31,671 nucleotides of DNA from Anaerolineales bacterium (GCA_020060485.1 JAGVAB010000074.1:1-31671); one strand, 5' to 3'. Numbered from the stretch's first letter, positions 17,214 through 25,070 are shown. Notes: generated from the letters alone by a model not told the origin. Made by a program: numbers and translations.

Positions 17214-18950
17214 TTACTGCTGCAAAATTTGCTGTCTTTGATGAGCCTGTTCCAGAGCTTCCCGGGCGGCGGTGCGGTTGACCTCACTCACCTGGCCCAG
17301 CATCTGCGCCAATTCGTTCAGGCGGCTTTCTCCGTCCAGGGCAGACACGCGGGTGGTGGTGCGGCCGGAATCGACTTGCTTGTGCACGCAGAAATGCTGG
17401 TCGCCAAATGCGGCCAATTGCGGCAGGTGGGTGATGCACAGCACCTGGTGCTGACGGCCAAGCTGCCATAATTTTTCGCCAACCACCGCCCCTACCCGGC
17501 CGCCAATGCCCTGATCGATCTCGTCAAAGATAAGGGTAGACACATGGTCTGCCTGGGCCAGAACGTTCTTCAATGCCAGCATCAGGCGCGAGGTCTCACC
17601 GCCGGAGGCGATCTTGACCAGAGGCTTGAAGCCTTCGCCGGGGTTGGGGGCGATCAGGAATTCCACCCGGTCAATGCCGCTGGCGTCAAAGGCTGCCCGC
17701 CGGCCGGCCTCCAGCGGCAGGCCGTTTGGCTCTTCGGCATGCTGCATCTCCACCTGAAAACGGGCGCCGCCCATGCTCAGGTCGGCCAGCTCGCGCTCCA
17801 CGCCGCGTCCCATGGTTTCAGCAGCCTGACTGCGGCTGGCAGACAGGCGTTCCGCCTTTTGCGCCAGGTGGGGCAGCAACTGTTTTTCCTCATCCTCCAG
17901 AACCTGAATGCGTTCGCTGGCATGCTGGATGGTCTCCAGCTCTGCTTCGGCACTAGAGGCAAAGTCCAGCACAGCCTCCAGTGTGCCGCCGTACTTGCGT
18001 TTGAAGCGGTTGATCAGGTCAATGCGCTCTTCCACTTCGGTCAGGCGGCGAGGGTTGAACTCAATGCCTTCCAGATAATCCCGCAGGTCACGCGCCAGCT
18101 CGGCGGCATTGACCGCCAGTTCTTCGGCACGCACTGCCAGTTGTTCCTGACTCTGATCGATCCTGGACACAGATTGTAAAGCTTCCAGCACCTGACCCAG
18201 GGCATCCGAGACCGCCGGGGCTTCTTCGCCGCCCTCGTCCAGCAACAGCAGGCTGCGCTGGGCCATGCCGGCCAGGCTTTCGGCGTTGGCCAGGCGCGAG
18301 CGTTCCTGACGCAGATGGTCTTCTTCTTCCACGTCCAGGTTGGCCGTGCGGATCTCCTGGATCTGGTATTGAAGCAGGTCTGTGCGCCGTTCCGCGTCCT
18401 GCTCGCTCTGGCGCAGGCGGGTCAGTTCGCGGCGCACCTCGGTCAGGCGTTTGTAGGTCTGGCGATAATCGGCCAGCAAATCATCACTGGCGGCATAACG
18501 GTCGAGCAGGCCCAGGTGGCTGTGCACGTTCAGCAGCGAAAGATGTTCCGACTGGCCGTGGATATCCACCAGGTAGCCGCCCAACTCTCGCAGCAGGCTG
18601 ACGCTGACGCTGCGGCCGTTGATGCGGGCCACGTTGCGACCTTCCTTGCGCAGTTCACGGCCAAAACTGATGAAATCAGGATCGTCCAGCAGTTCTTCGC
18701 GCTGCAGCAGTTCCAGCACCTCAGCCCGGCTGCATTCAGGAATACGAAAGACGGCCTCCAGATTGGCGCGCTCAGCCCCGCTGCGAATGAAGGCGGCGTC
18801 TGCTTTGACCCCCACCAGCACTTCGAGGGCATCCAGAATGATGGACTTGCCTGCGCCAGTCTCGCCGGTGAAGGTGGTCAGCCCTGCGTTAAAACGCAGG
18901 TCAAGTTGATCGATGATCGCAAAATTCTCAATACGCAGTTCAGTAAGCAT
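17214..18950 (-). CDS. recN: DNA repair protein RecN
   Basis: This is a 578-aa SMC-like ATPase of double-strand break repair. The ATG at 18950 gives the standard start MLTELRIENFAIIDQL; the longer open frame back to 19232 only overlaps the upstream gene. Walker A is GETGAGKS (29-36). The middle is a long coiled coil (about 150-380). The C-terminal part has KIASGGETSRLMLALKN (signature) and STLIFDEIDQGIGGRVG (Walker B and D-loop), then VLCITHLPQLAAF. Length fits the family. It starts 8 nt after the stop of the zinc-finger membrane protein gene, so it is probably in the ssb-nadK operon. No LexA-type operator was identified. Confidence 0.97.
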   Translation of the reverse strand: MLTELRIENFAIIDQLDLRFNAGLTTFTGETGAGKSIILDALEVLVGVKADAAFIRSGAERANLEAVFRIPECSRAEVLELLQREELLDDPDFISFGRELRKEGRNVARINGRSVSVSLLRELGGYLVDIHGQSEHLSLLNVHSHLGLLDRYAASDDLLADYRQTYKRLTEVRRELTRLRQSEQDAERRTDLLQYQIQEIRTANLDVEEEDHLRQERSRLANAESLAGMAQRSLLLLDEGGEEAPAVSDALGQVLEALQSVSRIDQSQEQLAVRAEELAVNAAELARDLRDYLEGIEFNPRRLTEVEERIDLINRFKRKYGGTLEAVLDFASSAEAELETIQHASERIQVLEDEEKQLLPHLAQKAERLSASRSQAAETMGRGVERELADLSMGGARFQVEMQHAEEPNGLPLEAGRRAAFDASGIDRVEFLIAPNPGEGFKPLVKIASGGETSRLMLALKNVLAQADHVSTLIFDEIDQGIGGRVGAVVGEKLWQLGRQHQVLCITHLPQLAAFGDQHFCVHKQVDSGRTTTRVSALDGESRLNELAQMLGQVSEVNRTAAREALEQAHQRQQILQQ

Positions 18951-18958
18951 GTCTTTGG

Positions 18959-19504
18959 TTAACGATTCAGTTGAATGCCGCTTAGGCGGGTATAGACCGT
19001 GCTGGCGATCAAAAAGGTGTAAATCCCCGGCCAGATCAAGCCGAAAATATTCATGGCAACCAGATTCAACACCAGTACCGGCAGTGCGCCAATCACTGCT
19101 GCGCCAGCCGCCACACGAAAGAGGAGCTTGGAGCGCCGCCGCCGCGAGACCCAACGAATGGCCTCGGCGGTGATGATGCCCGCTACCGGAGCAATGAAGA
19201 TGGTCAGAAAACCTACAAAAGAAGCAATCCATGAACCAGCGAAGGACAGGGTCACAGCCAGAATGCCGGCCAGGATCACATCCCGCGGCTGGGCGGTATC
19301 AAAGATCTTCTGCTGGCCACGAATGCAGTCCGGGCAGCGGTAGCCGGTGGGGGTATGCACCGCACAGCGGGTGCAGATCGGCCGCTCACAATAGCTGCAA
19401 CGCAGCATCGTCTCACGCTCCGGGTGACGGTAACAATGCAAGGAAACAAACTCATCAACAGCAGGGGTGTTATCCTGATCGCTCAAAATAATTCCATCCT
19501 TCAT
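18959..19504 (-). CDS. B-box-type zinc-finger membrane protein
   Basis: This 181-aa protein begins with a cysteine/histidine-rich zinc-binding region (C24, H27, C36, C39, C44, C47, H50, C57, C60), of the type CYRHPERETMLRCSYC seen in front of bacterial rhomboid and other membrane domains. About 85-125 and 130-175 are hydrophobic and would form three or four membrane helices, with a basic stretch SRRRRS between them. There is no rhomboid catalytic GxS motif, so it is not a protease of that class. Its ATG overlaps the nadK stop as ATGA, which implies translational coupling, and recN follows after 8 nt. Function is unknown. Confidence 0.8.
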   Translation of the reverse strand: MKDGIILSDQDNTPAVDEFVSLHCYRHPERETMLRCSYCERPICTRCAVHTPTGYRCPDCIRGQQKIFDTAQPRDVILAGILAVTLSFAGSWIASFVGFLTIFIAPVAGIITAEAIRWVSRRRRSKLLFRVAAGAAVIGALPVLVLNLVAMNIFGLIWPGIYTFLIASTVYTRLSGIQLNR

Positions 19505-20376
19505 GGCCGTTTTTCAATGGCAGGATTTTGTTTCATAAACTTGGTCAGGTTGCGGTAGAAGTAACCGGCATCCTGGAAGCGCACAAAAGTGGCCGGGGCA
19601 TCTGCGGCGCAGATATGCACCACATCCCCGGCATGCACATCCACCGGCGCGTGGCCGTCCACGCTCAGCACAGGGTCAAAGCCGCCGCGCAGGATGAACT
19701 CCACCTGCGAGTCTTCGTCGAGGATCACCGCCCGGTCCACCGAAAGATGGGGCGCCAGGGGAATGAGCAGTATATTGCGCATCTCGGGGGGCATGATCGG
19801 CCCGCCAGCAGCCAAAGCATAAGCGGTGGAACCGGTGGGTGTGGCAGCGATCAGGCCATCGGCCACATAACTGGCCAGCGGCCAGCCATCCACGCAGGCC
19901 TCGATCTGGATGGGGCGCACCGGCTGGCCGCGGCACACCACCACCTCGTTGAGCACTTCCCAACTGTCCAGCACGCGGCCATCGCGTTCCAGACGGGCAT
20001 GCAGCATCATGCGGTCTTCCAGGCGGAATTGGGCGGAAAGCAGGCGGGGAATAAAATTTTCACATTCGCCCAGATCAATTTCCATCAAAAAGCCAAACCG
20101 GCCGGCATTGATGCCCAGCACCGGCATGCCCAGCGGGGCACCCAGGTGCCCGGCGCGCAGCATGGTGCCATCGCCGCCAATCGCAATCAGGAGATCAAAC
20201 TCTCTGGCTTGAATGCGCTGGCGCAGGGTTTCGTCATACAGGGAAGCCGCCGCCACATCCGCTGCACCCAGACGGGTCAGGGTCGCGGCGATGCGCTGCG
20301 CTTCTGGCGCGGCATCGGGCAGTGCCGGATGCGAGACAATGGCGAATCGCTGGGGAGTGGTACCGGGCTCACGCAT
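19501..20376 (-). CDS. nadK: NAD kinase
   Basis: This 291-aa enzyme phosphorylates NAD to NADP with ATP or polyphosphate. Diagnostic motifs are GGDGTMLRA (from residue 67), GINAGRFGFL (88-97), VLNEVVVCRG and ATPTGSTAYALAAGGPI, which line the NAD-binding site. Length is typical. The ATG at 20376 has no strong ribosome site. It lies 24 bp after the translin-family gene and overlaps the next gene by 4 bp, so it is inside the operon. Confidence 0.96.
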   Translation of the reverse strand: MREPGTTPQRFAIVSHPALPDAAPEAQRIAATLTRLGAADVAAASLYDETLRQRIQAREFDLLIAIGGDGTMLRAGHLGAPLGMPVLGINAGRFGFLMEIDLGECENFIPRLLSAQFRLEDRMMLHARLERDGRVLDSWEVLNEVVVCRGQPVRPIQIEACVDGWPLASYVADGLIAATPTGSTAYALAAGGPIMPPEMRNILLIPLAPHLSVDRAVILDEDSQVEFILRGGFDPVLSVDGHAPVDVHAGDVVHICAADAPATFVRFQDAGYFYRNLTKFMKQNPAIEKRP

Positions 20377-20400
20377 GAATGCTACTGTGCAGAAGGCGGG

Positions 20401-21072
20401 TCAGCCTTCCTGTCCCTGATGAGTGGAGAATTTTTCCAGGAACTCGTCCATGGACTGTTTTAACTGTTCTTCGCGCAAACTGATGGTCAGGTCGCCGCGC
20501 GTACGTTCAAGGATGCCGCGCACCAGATCGGTCTGGCGGCGCAGTCCCAGGGTGATGGCATCGGGGTAATCCACAGTAACCAGCACGGTGTAGATATCAT
20601 CCATGCAGCTCAGGAGGCGCTCCACTTCCTGCGAATAACCGTGGCGCAGCAGGTCCAGGCAGCGCCGGCGCAATTCGCCCACCACCTCGGCCAGCCCTTT
20701 GAGATAGGTTTCATACTCCACGCCCAGCTCTTCCGGTTCTGGCAGTGGTTTATCCAGGATCAAGGCCACGGTAATGCTGGCCTCGGCGTATTCCTTGATG
20801 GCATCCTGTGAATAACCGGCGAAGTAAATGGTCGGTTCGTCCACCAGGTCGTTGCGCAGGCCTTCCACCAGTTGGCGCGCTTTGGCAAGCTTGCCGTAGG
20901 CGTCCTCAACCTCATCCCGGTGAATGGCCCGGATGGCGTGGGCACACAGACTTGTCAGGTGCCGCGCCTGGATCAAGGCCTGATCACGCGCTTTGGTGCG
21001 GGCATCAAAGGTCTCGTGGATGCGTTCAATAATCTCTGCCAAATTTTCCATGTTGTCCGACCCATCTCCCAT
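20401..21072 (-). CDS. Translin/Trax-family protein, predicted RNase
   Basis: This 223-aa all-helical protein matches the translin family (translin and Trax of the eukaryotic C3PO RNase, with archaeal homologues). Recognisable segments are RHLTSLCAHAIRAIHR, DAIKEYAEASI, YLKGLAEVVGELRRRCLDLL and LRRQTDLVRGILERTRGDL. The four acidic residues that make Trax catalytic align as E94 and E97 (KEYAEA) and E129 and E133 (AEVVGEL), so a metal-dependent RNase is predicted; this alignment is by eye. Two starts are possible: ATG at 21072 and ATG at 21051; no ribosome site decides. Homologues are often mislabelled haloacid dehalogenase. It lies between DUF3467 (90 bp) and nadK (24 bp). Substrate is unknown. 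Confidence 0.85.
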   Translation of the reverse strand: MGDGSDNMENLAEIIERIHETFDARTKARDQALIQARHLTSLCAHAIRAIHRDEVEDAYGKLAKARQLVEGLRNDLVDEPTIYFAGYSQDAIKEYAEASITVALILDKPLPEPEELGVEYETYLKGLAEVVGELRRRCLDLLRHGYSQEVERLLSCMDDIYTVLVTVDYPDAITLGLRRQTDLVRGILERTRGDLTISLREEQLKQSMDEFLEKFSTHQGQEG

Positions 21073-21162
21073 CCATACCCATAATGAATCATCCCTCTGG
21101 CCTGAAAAAATTCGGGTCAGAGAAACAGGCAGCTCATTGGGCAGCCGCCGCAGCAGGGCAGA

Positions 21163-21507
21163 TCAATCCTTTGACGGCCCATCCGGCGGCTGCAAACTGC
21201 GGAAAAGCTCATCAGCCAGAGAGGATTGATCCTGGCCCGGCATCTTGATCTCGCCAAAGGTCGCTTCGTAACGCACCAGGCGGCTGCCCAATGCCTGATA
21301 GAACATCTTGGCGCCCAGGGGGGACATCAACAAGCGGCTCAGCACCTTCAAGGTGCGCTGTCCCGGCAGGGTGCGGCCAAAATCCAGAATAAACTCGCCC
21401 GGTGTATAACTGACGCCCACCAGATTGACATAGATCGCATCCAGGTCTGGCGGCAGTTCAAGCTGCAATTGTGGGGGTTTGTTCCCGGGCTGTGCGTTTT
21501 CGGTCAT
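21163..21507 (-). CDS. DUF3467-domain protein
   Basis: This 114-aa protein matches the small DUF3467 family: PDLDAIYVNLVGVSYTPGEF, then ILDFGRTLPGQRTLKVLSR, SPLGAKMFYQAL and YEATFGEI. The family has no established function. The ATG lies 3 nt after the ssb stop codon, with an AGGCG-like ribosome site overlapping that stop, so it is cotranscribed and possibly coupled with ssb. The C-terminus is short and acidic. A role beside SSB is suggested only by position. Confidence 0.85.
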   Translation of the reverse strand: MTENAQPGNKPPQLQLELPPDLDAIYVNLVGVSYTPGEFILDFGRTLPGQRTLKVLSRLLMSPLGAKMFYQALGSRLVRYEATFGEIKMPGQDQSSLADELFRSLQPPDGPSKD

Positions 21508-21510
21508 CGC

Positions 21511-21924
21511 CTAGAAGGGAATCTCCTCTTCGCTGTCCATCATCAGATCGTCTTCTTCGCCCTCGCCCAAGCCGCCGCTTTCGCGGCCGTCCAGGAAGCG
21601 CACTGTTAGAGCGGTTACATCAAAGGATGCAGCCGAAGAACCGTCCTGGCGGGTCCAGATGCGGGGGCTGCCGTTTTCGTCCGGTTTCAACTGGCCTTCC
21701 ACCAATACCTTCTTGCCTTTTTGCAGGAAATTGTTGCAGGATTCAGCTTGTTTTCCCCAAACAGTTACCCGGAACCAGATCGTCTCTTTGACTCGCTGGC
21801 CTTCTTTTCCGGTATAGGTACGGTTGGAAGCCACAGAGAAATTGGTCACCGCCTGACCAGACGGCGTATAGCGCATTTCGGGGTCTCGCCCCAGATTTCC
21901 AACAATGATGAGTTTATGGTACAT
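21511..21924 (-). CDS. ssb: Single-stranded DNA-binding protein
   Basis: This 137-aa protein has the OB fold of bacterial SSB in residues 1-112: MYHKLIIVGNLGRDPEMRYT, VTNFSVASNR, ETIWFRVTVWGKQAE, LQKGKKVLVEGQL. An acidic tail ends in EEEIPF, the peptide that recruits repair and replication partners. It coats single-stranded DNA. GAGGAG lies 6-7 nt before the ATG. It is the first gene of the run ssb, DUF3467, translin, nadK, zinc-finger membrane protein, recN. Confidence 0.97.
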   Translation of the reverse strand: MYHKLIIVGNLGRDPEMRYTPSGQAVTNFSVASNRTYTGKEGQRVKETIWFRVTVWGKQAESCNNFLQKGKKVLVEGQLKPDENGSPRIWTRQDGSSAASFDVTALTVRFLDGRESGGLGEGEEDDLMMDSEEEIPF

Positions 21925-22016
21925 GTTTGTCTCCTCAAGTTTATAGAGCGGAAAACAAGATCACGATTTACAGAACAATTGTACACGAATTTGGTTCTTC
22001 CTGCAGGCGCAACCTG

Positions 22017-22370
22017 TCACGGTTTTTTAAATTCTCTGCCATACATTTGCCATTGCAAGATCGGCAGGGGCGTCTCGGTGGGGATCGGCGTAACACCGGG
22101 CGTGACCGGGAGGGTCACTGTGCCGGTGGGCGTCTCAGTGAGCGTGGCGGTGGCCGTGCTGTCCGTGACGATGACGGCGTCCAGGGCGTTGATCGATCCG
22201 CTGGTGTGTACCAGACGCACCTTGTGCAGCCCGGGTGATAAAGCAGGACTGTCCCAGCGCTTCTGCCAGGTCAGGGTGAAGGAGTACTGGTTGATCGTAT
22301 CCACCAGAGTTCCGTCAATGTAGACTTCCATATCCATCCCCTGCCACGAAAACGACAATTTTCTATTCAC
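22017..22370 (-). pseudogene. 5'-truncated remnant of a secreted domain protein
   Basis: The 117-codon frame begins at GTG directly after an in-frame TAG and reads FSWQGMDMEVYIDGTLVDTI, then SFTLTWQKRWDSPALSPGLH and a T/P-rich tail. The VYIDG...VDTI...SPALSPGLHKVRLVHT pattern is the second half of a beta-sandwich module that is usually part of much longer extracellular proteins. Here the first half and any signal peptide are missing, and no ribosome site is seen. I therefore call it a remnant. An intact small gene is possible but less likely. Confidence 0.5.
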
Positions 22371-22506
22371 CTAAGACAATACTTTGACCACCTTAAATAA
22401 TCATAACCAGGAATTCATTATGAACATCCAGATCCTTTGACAGCCCATAATTTCTATCCCAGAAAACTGGAACATCAATAAGAATGAAACATTGTATTTC
22501 AAAGAC
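22371..22506. other. AT-rich spacer between truncated gene and lipoprotein gene
   Basis: This 136-bp spacer is AT-rich like the lipoprotein gene beside it and marks the edge of a composition change that extends to about 23800. I see no gene, terminator or clear repeat in it. Confidence 0.5.
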
Positions 22507-23448
22507 TTAATTTTCTGAGTTTGATTTTTGCTCCCAACAGATAGATGGGTCTGAATTGACGCTATAATAAAACTCTCTCGCACCAACTCCAAAAATTTCC
22601 TCAATTGGAGGGTAAATTTCCTGATTGGTAAAGGGAACACGTCCATCGCCATAAATATCCACTGTTGTTTCAGGATTGGATATTAACATTCCCAAATAGA
22701 GAGAAGTTGCTTCATTCCTTGGACATAAGTTGTTTTCTTGTTTGGACCCATAAATAACAATAACTATATTTTCTTTTTCGTATATCATTATCAATTCAGC
22801 CCCACGTTCACTATCGCTTTCAATCCGATTGACAGACAAGTTGTCAGGTTCACCTAATTGAATGAAAATTTGTCTCGCCGAATATCTTTGCCAGTATTTT
22901 CGGAAAGCTTCAAGGGAAATTGGAGAGGATTTTGGCAAATATGTTGATGCACTTACTGTGATAACTTGGACAATATCATTATTAGTAATTAAAGAAATAC
23001 TATATGATATTGTCTTTTCTCCTGAAAACATGTCTCCAATATCAAATGAATATGGATAGTCAAATGCTTCATCTGTTTCTCTCTGAAATCCACCTAAATC
23101 ACTCCCCCCCAATTCAAGAAGTATATCAGTGGCGTCTTGAATAGTAGTTTCCCCTGGAATAATACCAAGAAAACAAGGTAATTTGCAATTTTCATCTTGC
23201 ATCACATTAAATAACAATAAAGCATTATCTGTAGCTAACGTAGGATGTGGTGTTGGGTTTGGTGGTAAGAACAATGTAGGTGCTGGTGTAGGCGTATGAA
23301 TTAACATTGAGGTATAAGTTGAACTTGCGTGGGGTTCAGAACTTGGTGTTTCCGTATCAACTATTTGCACCTCCGCAGCATCAATTGCTACACACCCCGC
23401 GAGTACGCCAAGAATTATTACCATGATCAGAAAAACTTTCATTTTCAT
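22507..23448 (-). CDS. Hypothetical lipoprotein in AT-rich islet
   Basis: This 313-aa protein starts with a lipoprotein signal, MKMKVFLIMVIILGVLAGC, with the lipobox Cys at residue 19. A T/P/S-rich linker (about 30-72) follows, then a globular part with four further cysteines (in NCKLPCFLG, LCPRNE and ICWEQ). I do not recognise a family. The segment GIIPGETTIQDATDIL resembles the short repeats of other Chloroflexota lipoproteins, but I cannot name it. Codon use is strikingly AT-rich next to GC-rich neighbours, which suggests acquisition. The ATG overlaps the stop of the upstream small membrane protein gene as ATGA, so translation is probably coupled. Confidence 0.75.
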   Translation of the reverse strand: MKMKVFLIMVIILGVLAGCVAIDAAEVQIVDTETPSSEPHASSTYTSMLIHTPTPAPTLFLPPNPTPHPTLATDNALLLFNVMQDENCKLPCFLGIIPGETTIQDATDILLELGGSDLGGFQRETDEAFDYPYSFDIGDMFSGEKTISYSISLITNNDIVQVITVSASTYLPKSSPISLEAFRKYWQRYSARQIFIQLGEPDNLSVNRIESDSERGAELIMIYEKENIVIVIYGSKQENNLCPRNEATSLYLGMLISNPETTVDIYGDGRVPFTNQEIYPPIEEIFGVGAREFYYSVNSDPSICWEQKSNSEN

Positions 23449-23684
23449 AATTTATTCTCAAACATAAAAGATAGGTAATAAGGCATACTATATATCATCC
23501 ATGATTTAACAGCATTCCCTTTCAGAATAATAATAGCAACGCTGCACCTAATGATTATCTTCGATATCAATGATGATTCAGAGTATTGATAAGCTGCATA
23601 TAATGCTAACCAACAAAGCATAGAGCAGAAGATGAATTTTAACAAAGTCATGCGAAGCAAATAGACATCAAATTTCTTTTTCAC
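23445..23684 (-). CDS. Small hypothetical membrane protein coupled to the lipoprotein
   Basis: This 79-aa frame starts at GTG with AAGGAAAG about 8 nt upstream. It encodes a basic start (MKKKFDVYLLR), then two likely membrane segments (about 12-32 and 42-56). Its stop overlaps the start of the lipoprotein gene in ATGA. No family is recognised. The overlap, ribosome site and shared AT-rich composition support it as real, but its small size leaves doubt. Confidence 0.55.
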   Translation of the reverse strand: MKKKFDVYLLRMTLLKFIFCSMLCWLALYAAYQYSESSLISKIIIRCSVAIIILKGNAVKSWMIYSMPYYLSFMFENKL

Positions 23685-23800
23685 TGTTATCTTTCCTTAC
23701 TTGACTTTAGAGTTCAATGACACAACAGAACCTTAATAAAAAGTAGAATTGTTGGAAAAATAGTTATCTTCATTCCCCGCACGAGGAAGCAGAGGCCTTC

Positions 23801-24637
23801 TTATTCGGCTGCGAGGGTGAGCATTATTACCGGTTCAGGGGTGGCGTTGACAGGAGCTTGCAAAGAATCGATCCGGCGCAATTCGAGATCAGAAAAGCTG
23901 ACCGAGAATACTGCACTTGTCCTGGAGCGGGCAAAAAAGCCGATCTGTCCACGTTCAATGGCTGCATCCCGGACAGTGAACTGGTACACATCATTGATGA
24001 AAAAGCGCATCTCATCGCCCACCGCCCACACCCCCAGGCGCAAAAAGACCGGGCAGCCAGACGGCACCTGCCCGCTGGGCGTCCAGTTTTGCAGGAGCAC
24101 CACATTGCCATTCTTGAACCGGTCAACCCGCACCTGTCCATCCACCGTCACTGAAAAACGGTAATAATCCAGGCCGCTGGCAGCCCGCAGCAACAGGCCA
24201 TACGAATCACTGGCCTGGCACAGGCGCGGGTTGGCTTCAACCTTCAGATAAAAATCATCCACGGTGGGCGCATTGCGAAATGTGGTGATATAACCATCAC
24301 CGCTATTGACCGAGATGGTCAATTTTCCCGGTTCCAGGGCCACACCGCCATCATCCCGGCGGAAAGCCTGCCAGCCCTCACCCTCCTCAAATTCATCCAG
24401 CAGGATCAATGCCCCTACACCAGGAAGCTGGTTGGGAGTGGGCGAAGGCGGGGGAGCAGCCGGCGGCACGCGGGTGGGGGTGGCCGTGGCAGGGAACCAG
24501 ACCGGGGTCTCTGTCGGCAGCGGGGTGGCGGTAGCCGTCGGCCACGGTTCCACCTCCGGCGGTGCGAACAGCACACAGGCGCTTAGCACAAGCGTCATAG
24601 CCCCAACGCATAGCAGCAGAAATTTCTTGTTTCGCAC
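23801..24637 (-). CDS. Lipoprotein with concanavalin-like (LamG/DUF1080-type) domain
   Basis: This protein of about 278 aa begins MRNKKFLLLCVGAMTLVLSAC, a lipoprotein signal with LSAC lipobox. A T/P-rich linker (about 30-70, with TPTATATPLP-like runs) spaces it from the membrane. The rest (about 80-260) looks like a jelly-roll laminin-G/concanavalin-like fold: LDEFEEGEGW, YGLLLRAASGLDYYRFSV, GQVRVDRFKNGNVVLLQNW, FFINDVYQFTV and GQIGFFARS. Such domains bind sugars or act as spacers; the ligand is unknown. The GTG at 24637 is chosen because GGAG (24643-24646) lies 5 nt upstream; the GTG at 24643 overlaps that site. Confidence 0.82.
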   Translation of the reverse strand: MRNKKFLLLCVGAMTLVLSACVLFAPPEVEPWPTATATPLPTETPVWFPATATPTRVPPAAPPPSPTPNQLPGVGALILLDEFEEGEGWQAFRRDDGGVALEPGKLTISVNSGDGYITTFRNAPTVDDFYLKVEANPRLCQASDSYGLLLRAASGLDYYRFSVTVDGQVRVDRFKNGNVVLLQNWTPSGQVPSGCPVFLRLGVWAVGDEMRFFINDVYQFTVRDAAIERGQIGFFARSRTSAVFSVSFSDLELRRIDSLQAPVNATPEPVIMLTLAAE

Positions 24638-24670
24638 AAACACTCCAGCAGGAAAGATTAGAATTCTCTC

Positions 24671-24676
24671 ATTATA
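24671..24676 (-). promoter_or_regulatory. -10 box upstream of the 24637 lipoprotein gene
   Basis: A perfect TATAAT lies on the minus strand at 24676-24671, 34 nt before the GTG start. TTGCAA 14 bp further upstream is a possible but short-spaced -35. Confidence 0.4.
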
Positions 24677-24719
24677 CCGTCAGAACCAGGTTGCAAATGA
24701 ATCACATCATTAGGCTCTC

Positions 24720-24842
24720 CGGGAATTGCCGTGAAAAAAGAAGTTTGGTGGGGGAGTTACACCCCCTATCTACCATGCTTCACGGTTGTTCCCAAAGACC
24801 CCATCATTAAGAACATCCCCGGGATTTGCCATGGAAAAAGAA
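24720..24842. repeat. Pair of 23-bp direct repeats 100 bp apart
   Basis: cgggaattgccgtg plus an A-rich tail (24720-24742) recurs as cgggatttgccatg plus the same tail (24820-24842), matching at 20 of 23 bases and offset by exactly 100 bp. They lie in the 24644-25107 gap, upstream of the candidate small RNA. Origin is unknown. Confidence 0.5.
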
Positions 24843-24899
24843 TTCGCGACTTTCCAAAGAACCGGTAAATCTTGCATATTGCAACCGGTTTAAGTATGC

Positions 24900-24905
24900 T
24901 ATAAT
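24900..24905 (+). promoter_or_regulatory. Extended -10 promoter of candidate small RNA
   Basis: TGCTATAAT (24897-24905) is an ideal extended -10 box. TTGCAA at 24879-24884 would be a -35 with 15-bp spacing. Transcription would begin near 24912. Confidence 0.6.
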
Positions 24906-24911
24906 AGGAAA

Positions 24912-25000
24912 AGTAACAAATATGTTGGGCGCGGATTCCAGGGACCCCGCGCAAAAAAAGGCCGTTTGTGTTGGGGGATCAACACCACCGGCCTTTTTTC
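24912..25000 (+). ncRNA. Candidate small RNA of about 90 nt
   Basis: Between an extended -10 promoter and a strong terminator lies a segment with a first hairpin (gcgcgg 24929-24934 with ccgcgc 24947-24952) followed at once by the terminator stem. No gene follows in this direction before convergent mutS2, so the transcript appears self-contained. A 28-codon frame (24922-25008) exists, but its end lies past the terminator T-run and it has no good ribosome site. I recognise no known RNA family. Confidence 0.45.
24954..24999 (+). terminator. Strong intrinsic terminator
   Basis: aaaaaaggccg (24954-24964) pairs perfectly with cggcctttttt (24989-24999). Inside, gtgttg (24968-24973) pairs with caacac (24980-24985). 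The T-run on the plus side and A-run on the other could serve both strands, and it may also end mutS2 transcripts. Confidence 0.75.
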
Positions 25001-25029
25001 TTGCTTAAATCGCATACCGAGCTTGCATT

Positions 25030-25070
25030 CCCTGGCACTGCCTCCAGGGTAAATGCGTCCCCTTGCGGGG
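25030..25070 (-). terminator. Two small hairpins past the mutS2 stop
   Basis: ccctgg (25030-25035) pairs with ccaggg (25044-25049), and cccc (25059-25062) with gggg (25067-25070). They lie 38-78 bp after the mutS2 stop. No T-run follows, so their terminator role is doubtful. Confidence 0.25.

Noticed and set aside
18951..19232. Longer RecN start at 19232
   Set aside because: The extra 94 residues overlap the zinc-finger membrane gene in another frame and resemble no RecN. The ATG at 18950 gives the family's standard N-terminus.
24922..25008. 28-codon frame inside the candidate small RNA
   Set aside because: It reads through the terminator stem and T-run and has no well-spaced ribosome site. 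I kept the RNA interpretation, without certainty.
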